A stretch of DNA of 47,176 nucleotides, taken from the NCBI GenBank assembly GCA_002399975.1, contig DHER01000053.1, positions 1 to 47,176 on the forward strand, read 5' to 3'. Made by a program: the position numbers and the translations under genes. Source of the stretch: Firmicutes bacterium UBA4845. GTDB lineage: Bacteria > Bacillota > Clostridia > Tissierellales > Sedimentibacteraceae. Positions 41,914-47,176 of this stretch are shown piece by piece (the stretch's first letter is position 1; every line of letters starts with the position of its first letter). The notes below the pieces were generated by a model. It saw nothing but the letters and a program-made list of their open reading frames with translations, did no database searches and was not told the DNA's origin.

Positions 41914-42300
41914 TTATTTGTTTTTCCTTTGCTTATCTTTTTGAACGACGCATGTTCCACTTGCTCTGCACACTACTACAGGTTCTTCAAGGAAATCACA
42001 CGCTGAATCGTTTATATCTTTTCTCGTAGAAATAACTTTCCTTGCCTCAAACTTCATTTTTCTTGAAGAATTTCCCACAGATACTATTTCCCCTTCAGCT
42101 TCTATGTAGTCTCCTGCATGAACTGGTGCTAAAAATTCAACATTGTCGTATGCTACAAACAATCCTTCATCTCCGTCGTTTCTAATTAAAAGCTCTGTTG
42201 CCACATCTCCGAACAATCCCAGCATTCTTGCTCCGTCTACCAGCTCACCGCCGTAGTGAGCGTCATTTGCACTCATTCTTACTCTGATTAATGATTTCAT
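41914..42300 (-). CDS. kal: 3-aminobutyryl-CoA ammonia-lyase (lysine fermentation)
   Basis: A 128-residue hotdog-fold enzyme. SLIRVRMSANDAHYGGELVDG, FGDVATELLIRNDGDEGLF and AYDNVEFLAPVHAGDYIEAEG, then VVVCRASGTCVV, are what I recall for Kal, which deaminates L-3-aminobutyryl-CoA to crotonyl-CoA in lysine fermentation. The other genes of that pathway (kamA, kamDE, kdd, kce) are normally alongside but are not in the window. The start at 42300 has GGAGGT; the extension to 42360 covers the promoter. It is a single gene between its own promoter (42351-42379) and a terminator. A generic thioesterase is the alternative. Confidence 0.85.
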   Translation of the reverse strand: MKSLIRVRMSANDAHYGGELVDGARMLGLFGDVATELLIRNDGDEGLFVAYDNVEFLAPVHAGDYIEAEGEIVSVGNSSRKMKFEARKVISTRKDINDSACDFLEEPVVVCRASGTCVVQKDKQRKNK

Positions 42301-42326
42301 CTTTACCTCCAAATTTTTTGCCTTTT

Positions 42327-42379
42327 TGTCACTTGTTTTGTGACAGGTGTATTCTACCACCGGCCTTAAAAGTTGTCAA
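42327..42379 (-). promoter_or_regulatory. kal promoter with a start-site palindrome
   Basis: A perfect TTGACA (42374-42379), 17 bp, TAGAAT (42351-42356). Just downstream, TGTCAC (42340-42345 on this strand) and GTGACA (42327-42332) form a 6-bp inverted repeat with a 7-nt centre at about +2 to +20. It could be an operator or a 5' RNA hairpin. It lies 27 bp before the start codon. Confidence 0.75.
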
Positions 42380-42403
42380 TTTTATTACAATTTTATCCTT
42401 TAA

Positions 42404-42425
42404 AAGACGCCTTTATAGGCGCCTT
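42404..42425 (-). terminator. Terminator of the hrcA-grpE-dnaK-dnaJ operon
   Basis: AAGGCGCC (42418-42425) pairs with GGCGTCTT (42404-42411) through one G-U pair, with a 6-nt loop, followed by T on the minus strand, 19 bp after the dnaJ stop. Confidence 0.75.
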
Positions 42426-42444
42426 AAAAGAATTTTTGATCAAT

Positions 42445-43587
42445 CTAATCTTTGAAGGCATCTTTCATCTTGCCGAAAAACCCTTTTTTATCTCCTTTAT
42501 CCTGATTTTCTCCCATTTCGTAAGCAAATGCCTGTAAAATTATTTTTTGTTTGTCGCTTAATTTTTTCGGAACCTGAATCTTTACTCTAACGTATTGATC
42601 CCCTTTGCCTGAACCCCTTAAGTTTTTAATGCCTTTATTTTTTAACCTGAACACTGTACCTGTCTGCGTACCTTCAGGTATTTCATATTTGACCTTGCCT
42701 TCTATAGTAGGAACTTCTATTGAACCGCCAAGTGCAGCTTTTGTAAAAGATATAGGAATTTCACACCATACATTATTACCGTCTCTTTCAAAAAGTTTAT
42801 GTGGCTTAACGTTAATATATACGTATAAATCTCCTGCAGGTCCTCCCCGTTCGCCATGGTTTCCTTCACCTCTCAGGGGCATAACTGAACCTTTGTCAAC
42901 GCCTGCAGGAATATTAATCGAAAGTTTTCTTGATTTCCTTTCCTTTCCTGTTCCCCCACATGACGTGCATGGATCTTCTACCACTTCTCCGGTACCGTTA
43001 CATGTTGTGCATATCTTTGTACTTGAAAACTGACCAAAAGGAGTTCTCTGGACTGTTCTTACACTTCCTGTTCCATGACATGTAGGACATGTTTTTCTGC
43101 TTGTTCCTTTTTTTGCTCCTGTACCGTTACATACGTGACATTTTTCTATACGATTTATTTTAATTTCTTTTTTAGTTCCGAATGCTGCTTCTTCAAATGT
43201 TATATCTAACTTTATTTTTAAGTCGGAGCCTGCTTTGGGGCCTGTTCTTTGTGCTTTTGCACCTGAACTGCCAAATCCTCCTCCAAAAAAGTCTCCAAAT
43301 ATATCGCCGAATATGTCTCCGAAGTCATTAAAGCCTGCATCTCCGCCAAAACCCTGGCTTTGGTCGAATGCTGCATGACCGAACTGGTCATATTTAGCCC
43401 TTTTATCCGGATCGCTGAGAACTTCATAGGCTTCATTTATTTCTTTAAATTTAGTCTCTGCCTCTTTATTATTGGGATTTAAATCCGGGTGATATTTTTT
43501 TGCAAGTTTTCTGAAGGCGGATTTTATTTCATCAGCACTTGCATCCTTGCTGATACCCAGTACTTCGTAATAATCTTTTTTTGCCAC
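42445..43587 (-). CDS. dnaJ: Chaperone DnaJ
   Basis: A 380-residue co-chaperone. The J domain (1-70) has KYHPDLN with the HPD triad that stimulates DnaK. A Gly/Phe-rich linker (about 75-110) and four CxxCxGxG zinc modules (CHVCNGTG, CPTCHGTG, CTTCNGTG, CTSCGGTG) follow, then the client-binding C-terminal domains. It begins with GTG, preceded by AAGGTGGTGA. It comes 188 bp after dnaK, with a hairpin in the gap (43691-43721). Confidence 0.97.
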   Translation of the reverse strand: MAKKDYYEVLGISKDASADEIKSAFRKLAKKYHPDLNPNNKEAETKFKEINEAYEVLSDPDKRAKYDQFGHAAFDQSQGFGGDAGFNDFGDIFGDIFGDFFGGGFGSSGAKAQRTGPKAGSDLKIKLDITFEEAAFGTKKEIKINRIEKCHVCNGTGAKKGTSRKTCPTCHGTGSVRTVQRTPFGQFSSTKICTTCNGTGEVVEDPCTSCGGTGKERKSRKLSINIPAGVDKGSVMPLRGEGNHGERGGPAGDLYVYINVKPHKLFERDGNNVWCEIPISFTKAALGGSIEVPTIEGKVKYEIPEGTQTGTVFRLKNKGIKNLRGSGKGDQYVRVKIQVPKKLSDKQKIILQAFAYEMGENQDKGDKKGFFGKMKDAFKD

Positions 43588-43690
43588 TTTCTCACCACCT
43601 TGTTACAATACATATTCTGCAGTCTTGAACATCAATTTATTTGTTCATCAACCTTACATAAACTGAACCCTTGTTGCCCTCATACATTAA

Positions 43691-43721
43691 CCAAGCTAAA
43701 CCCTACCAGGATTTAGCTTGG
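43691..43721 (-). terminator. Intercistronic hairpin between dnaK and dnaJ
   Basis: A perfect 10-bp stem CCAAGCTAAA (43691-43700) / TTTAGCTTGG (43712-43721) with an 11-nt loop. No T-run follows on the minus strand, so it is more likely an mRNA-stability or attenuating element than a full terminator. It could set the dnaK:dnaJ ratio. Confidence 0.55.
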
Positions 43722-43775
43722 CAACTATTATATTATATAAAATATTTTTAACTTTTACAAGAGATTCCTTAAATA

Positions 43776-45659
43776 CTATTTATTCTTTTTGTCGTCATCT
43801 TCATGAATTTCCTCAAAATCTGCATCAACAACATTATCATCTTTAGGAGCCGAGCCCTGGGAATTCTGATCAGAATCTGCTGTTCCACCTTGAGGCCCTT
43901 CTTGAGCTCCGCCCTGTTGACCTGTCTGAGCATAAAGCTTCTGTGCAAGTTCATTGAACACCTTTGTCAAATTCTCGGTTTTATCCTTCATTTGTTCTGT
44001 ATTATTGCTTTCGATTGCTTTCTTAAGCTCATCTGCAGCAGACTGAGCTGATGCTTTTTCCTCGGAAGAAATTTTCCCTTCTAAGTCTTTTAATGTTTTT
44101 TCTGTCTGATATAATAATGTGTCCGCATTGTTCTTAACCTCAATATCTTCTTTCCTCTTCTTGTCCTTCTCAGCGTATTGTTCTGCTTCTTTGACTTTCT
44201 TATCAATATCGGTATCAGACATTTTATTTGAAGAAGTAATTGTGATTTTCTGTTCTTTCCCAGTACCTAAGTCCTTTGCACTTACATTTACTATGCCATT
44301 TGCATCTATATCAAATGTTACCTCTATCTGCGGAACTCCCCTGGGTGCCGGAACTATTCCTGATAATTGGAATCTTCCTAAAGTAATATTATCAGCAGCC
44401 ATTTGCCTTTCACCTTGCAGTACATGGATGTCAACTGCAGGCTGGTTATCTGCTGCCGTTGAGAACACCTGGCTCTTTTTTGTAGGTATTCTGGTGTTTC
44501 TGTCAATTAATTTTGTAAACACTCCTCCCAGGGTTTCAATACCTAATGACAAAGGAGTAACATCTACCAACAATATGTCATTTCCGAATTCTCCTGTCAA
44601 TACGCCTCCCTGAATCGCTGCGCCTAACGCAACACATTCATCTGGATTGATTCCTTTGTGAGGGTCTCTTTCTGTCAGTCTCTTTACCGCATCCTGCACT
44701 GCCGGGATTCTTGTGGAACCTCCTACCAGCAACACTTTATCTATATCATTAGAAGACAGTTTTGCATCCGACATTGCTTTTTTAACCGGCTCCACTGTTT
44801 TTTTAACAAGAAATTCCGTCAGCTCATTGAATTTAGATCTTGTAAGATCAATGTTCAAGTGTTTCGGCCCATCCTGAGTTGCCGTAATAAAAGGCAAGTT
44901 AATATTTGAAGTCATTGCACTTGATAATTCTTTCTTGGCTGTTTCAGCTGCTTCTTTTAATCTTTGCATAGCCATTTTGTCTTTCCTTAAGTCAATTCCG
45001 TTTTCTTTCTTGAACTGATCGGCTAAGTAATTCACAATAACATTATCAAAGTCATCTCCGCCAAGTTTGTTGTTTCCTGCTGTTGCTTTAACTTCAAATA
45101 CACCATCACCTATTTCGAGGATTGAAACGTCAAAGGTTCCTCCTCCAAGGTCATAAACCATGATGGTCTGTGTATGCTCTTCTTTATCAACACCATATGC
45201 CAGTGCTGCCGCCGTTGGTTCATTTATAATTCTTTTTACTTCCAGACCTGCTATTCTTCCGGCATCCTTCGTTGCCTGTCTCTGGCTGTCTGAGAAATAT
45301 GCAGGAACTGTAATTACTGCTTCAGTAACTGTTTCGCCAAGATAGCTTTCCGCATCAGCTTTTAATTTTTGCAGTATAAATGCTGATATTTCTTGTGGTG
45401 TATAAGATTTCCCTCCAATATTTACTTTGTGGTCAGAGCCCATTTCTCTCTTTATTGATGAAATTGTTCTGTCTGGATTTGTAACCGCCTGTCTTTTAGC
45501 TGTTTCACCCACTAACCTTTCACCATCTTTTGTAAACGCAACTATTGAAGGGGTTGTTCTTTTACCCTCCACATTTGCTATAACAACGGCTTCGCCGCCT
45601 TCCATAACAGCAACACAAGAGTTTGTTGTTCCTAAGTCAATTCCTATAACTTTACTCAT
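43776..45659 (-). CDS. dnaK: Chaperone DnaK (Hsp70)
   Basis: A 627-residue Hsp70. The ATPase domain has GIDLGTTNSCVAV, IINEPTAAALAYG, VYDLGGGTFDVSIL and LLVGGSTRIPAV. The linker DILLVDVTPLSLGIE leads into the substrate-binding domain (SAADNQPAVDIHVLQGERQMA). The tail ends with the Gln/Gly-rich stretch and acidic VVDADFEE. The length is normal. GGAGG precedes the ATG. It is encoded 78 bp after grpE, in a gap with three TTTTTAA repeats and no CIRCE element. Confidence 0.98.
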   Translation of the reverse strand: MSKVIGIDLGTTNSCVAVMEGGEAVVIANVEGKRTTPSIVAFTKDGERLVGETAKRQAVTNPDRTISSIKREMGSDHKVNIGGKSYTPQEISAFILQKLKADAESYLGETVTEAVITVPAYFSDSQRQATKDAGRIAGLEVKRIINEPTAAALAYGVDKEEHTQTIMVYDLGGGTFDVSILEIGDGVFEVKATAGNNKLGGDDFDNVIVNYLADQFKKENGIDLRKDKMAMQRLKEAAETAKKELSSAMTSNINLPFITATQDGPKHLNIDLTRSKFNELTEFLVKKTVEPVKKAMSDAKLSSNDIDKVLLVGGSTRIPAVQDAVKRLTERDPHKGINPDECVALGAAIQGGVLTGEFGNDILLVDVTPLSLGIETLGGVFTKLIDRNTRIPTKKSQVFSTAADNQPAVDIHVLQGERQMAADNITLGRFQLSGIVPAPRGVPQIEVTFDIDANGIVNVSAKDLGTGKEQKITITSSNKMSDTDIDKKVKEAEQYAEKDKKRKEDIEVKNNADTLLYQTEKTLKDLEGKISSEEKASAQSAADELKKAIESNNTEQMKDKTENLTKVFNELAQKLYAQTGQQGGAQEGPQGGTADSDQNSQGSAPKDDNVVDADFEEIHEDDDKKNK

Positions 45660-45737
45660 TCTTTTACTTTTCCTCCATTATTATTGAATATGCTCATTTA
45701 ATTTTTAATTTTTAATTTTTATTTTTTAAATTGTTTA

Positions 45738-46340
45738 TCAGTCGTTTTTAGCTATTCTTACCATTGCAGGTCTGATGCATCTGTCATTGACAATATAACC
45801 TTTTTGCATTACGTCAATTACAATTCCATCTTCGTATTCGTCGTTTGCTTCAAATCCCACGCCATAGTGCACATTATGGTCAAATGGTTTATGCAGTGCT
45901 TCAACTTCTTTCATTCCTTTTTTTTCGAGTATTCCCATCATCTGATTATAAACCATTTGGACACCTTCTTTTAAAGAGTTCCCTTCGGAATCTTCTGCTG
46001 CCAATGCTCTCTCCAGATTGTCTATAACAGGCAGCAGCTCCAATATTAAATCGGAAATTGCATTGCTGTAGGTAGTTCCTTTTTCTTTTTCAGTCCTGGA
46101 CTTGTAATTTAAGAAGTCAGCCTGCAATCTCAACAGTCTGTCGTTGAGATTTTTTATTTCTGTGGTTGCATCTTCTTCACATTCTTCCTGCTCTTCATTT
46201 AATGCCCCATCTTCATTTATTTGTTCTGCGCTGTCAGTATCAAAAGCAGCCTCATTTGTAGTTTTCTTTCCATCTCTTTCTTCACTCAATTCATTTTCTT
46301 TTTTCAAATTTTCATCATCGTGCTTTTTATCCCTGGTCAT
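45738..46340 (-). CDS. grpE: Nucleotide exchange factor GrpE
   Basis: A 200-residue DnaK cofactor. A charged, disordered first 70 residues lead to a long coiled coil (NDRLLRLQADFLNYKSRTEKE, then LILELLPVIDNLERAL). The beta domain carries HYGVGFEANDEYEDGIVIDV and QKGYIVNDRCIRPAMVRIA, the GrpE signature. The ATG at 46340 has AAGGAGTG; the extension to 46367 overlaps hrcA and lacks a site. It starts 4 bp after the hrcA stop. Confidence 0.97.
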   Translation of the reverse strand: MTRDKKHDDENLKKENELSEERDGKKTTNEAAFDTDSAEQINEDGALNEEQEECEEDATTEIKNLNDRLLRLQADFLNYKSRTEKEKGTTYSNAISDLILELLPVIDNLERALAAEDSEGNSLKEGVQMVYNQMMGILEKKGMKEVEALHKPFDHNVHYGVGFEANDEYEDGIVIDVMQKGYIVNDRCIRPAMVRIAKND

Positions 46341-46344
46341 TTCT

Positions 46345-47176
46345 TCACTCCTTATTATCCTCATCAAAGCTTTGATTTATTATTTCATTCATTGCATCAG
46401 ACATAGACTTGACTGTTGATATAACCCTCTTATAATCCATTCTCGTTGGTCCGATTACTCCTATTTTACCAATGAGCTTGCCATTCAGCTTGTAAGTAGC
46501 CGTTATCAGGCTGCAGTCTCTAAGCTGTTCATACTCATTTTCACTGCCTATGCTTATAGCCAGGTCATTCCCGTCAGTAATTTGGAATAATTTTACTACA
46601 CTGTCCTTGTCTTCAATAAAAGAAATAAATTCTCTTGCCTTAACAACATCATTATATTCCGGTAAATCCAGAATATTTGTCACTCCATCCGAATATACAT
46701 TGTAATCTTCTAATTTACCTATCTGATCTATCAGGAAAGGCAACAAACCCAACAATGATTCATTTCCGCTTTCTCTTAAATGGTAAAGCTCCTTTATTAA
46801 ACTTTCCTTAATTAATCCAATATCTTCTAATTTGTGCCCATACAACTTTTCTGAAAGAGATGCAGATATCTTTTCCATTTGGTCCGAAGGTATTGGGCTG
46901 TTTAATCTAAGTGTTACCTGCTTTACTATATTGCTTTGTAATACCAATATCAAAAGTACCGTCCTATCAGTAACAGGCACAAGCTGAATCCTTTTAATTG
47001 AAGACTGTTTAAGCTGAGGCGACACTATAAATGACGTATACTTAGTAAATTGAGACAAAATTCTTACTGAATTTTTAAATATTGAATCAATCTCATCCGC
47101 CTTTTCTTCTATGATGGTTATTAATTGTTCTATATTAGCACTATTTGTGCCCAGCATCTTTTCCCACAAGTCGTCG
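46345..47176 (-). CDS. hrcA: Heat-inducible repressor HrcA, N-terminus missing at the right edge
   Basis: At least 276 residues are present and the frame remains open through the window edge, reading DDLWEKMLG at the cut. HrcA is about 340 residues, so roughly 65 N-terminal residues, the DNA-binding winged helix, lie outside. Visible parts are YTSFIVSPQLKQSSIKRIQ, VTLRLNSPIPSDQMEKIS, and the C-terminal IGVIGPTRMDYKRVISTVK, a strong HrcA signature. HrcA represses this operon by binding the CIRCE element, expected upstream of hrcA outside the window. The first ATG-like codon inside the window is an internal TTG, not a start. Confidence 0.95.
   Translation of the reverse strand, partial: DDLWEKMLGTNSANIEQLITIIEEKADEIDSIFKNSVRILSQFTKYTSFIVSPQLKQSSIKRIQLVPVTDRTVLLILVLQSNIVKQVTLRLNSPIPSDQMEKISASLSEKLYGHKLEDIGLIKESLIKELYHLRESGNESLLGLLPFLIDQIGKLEDYNVYSDGVTNILDLPEYNDVVKAREFISFIEDKDSVVKLFQITDGNDLAISIGSENEYEQLRDCSLITATYKLNGKLIGKIGVIGPTRMDYKRVISTVKSMSDAMNEIINQSFDEDNKE

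Noticed and set aside
41914..42300. Annotation of the hotdog protein as a FapR or PaaI-type thioesterase
   Set aside because: The HYGGELVDG, FGDVATELLIR and VVVCRASGTCVV blocks fit Kal much better, and there is no DNA-binding domain as in FapR.
45660..45737. A CIRCE operator upstream of dnaK
   Set aside because: No TTAGCACTC-N9-GAGTGCTAA is present; the expected site lies upstream of hrcA, beyond the window edge.
47092..47169. Start of hrcA at the first start-like codon in the window
   Set aside because: The codon at 47167-47169 is TTG with no ribosome-binding site, and the frame continues open to the edge; the protein would lack its DNA-binding domain, so the gene is cut by the window.

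Overview
The window looks like a chromosomal segment of a low-GC, endospore-forming member of the Clostridia. The evidence is the strongly AT-rich sequence, the spoIIGA-sigE-sigG sporulation block, sigH beside tuf, the clostridial small acidic CD1247-type protein, a lysine-fermentation enzyme (Kal), a rubredoxin-containing oxidoreductase and a Gram-positive type IV pilus operon. I cannot name the species. Almost every gene is on the minus strand; only the amidase, dxr and a permuted papain-like gene are on the plus strand. I see no insertion sequence, phage gene, CRISPR array or rRNA.

Layout. (1) 1-4309: the 5' end of tuf, tRNA-Thr(GGT), and the classic block cysS-mrnC-rlmB-yacP-sigH, read right to left. 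(2) 4364-11533: a secreted four-SH3 amidase, then thrC-thrB-UPF0735-patatin (minus), and dxr on its own (plus). (3) 11536-14528: spoIIGA-sigE-sigG-ymxH, with a spoIIG-type long-spacer promoter. (4) 14542-20604: a rubredoxin/FAD oxidoreductase, a SARP-type regulator with a degenerate GGDEF domain, a UvrD/Rep helicase preceded by a 35-residue membrane peptide, and a membrane-anchored permuted papain-like protein. (5) 20620-32149: a PucR regulator and a nine-gene operon DUF1177-aroM-dppA-dppB-dppC-M20-dppD-dppF-M20. (6) 32212-41809: pilB-pilC-pilA-pilD-pilMN-pilO-four minor pilins, followed by efp and the CD1247-like gene. (7) 41856-47176: hrcA (partial)-grpE-dnaK-dnaJ, then a separately promoted kal.

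The best candidate for an undescribed system is region 5. A dipeptide ABC transporter is co-transcribed with two different M20 amidohydrolases, an AroM protein carrying two cysteines placed as in Asp/Glu racemases, and DUF1177. To my reading, DUF1177 follows the motif order of an M42/M20-like di-zinc hydrolase with altered ligands. An 18-bp perfect palindrome fills the promoter spacer. This reads as import and breakdown of an unusual dipeptide or N-acyl amino acid, perhaps with a D-residue. The second theme is cyclic-di-GMP: PilB carries two tandem 24-residue MshEN-type motifs with the 5-residue linker expected of a c-di-GMP receptor, and the SARP regulator ends in a GGDEF-like domain whose signature has decayed to NQNQV.

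Where a stronger ribosome-binding site decided it, I moved starts inward from the longest open frame. All functional calls rest on motif reading; no database search was run.
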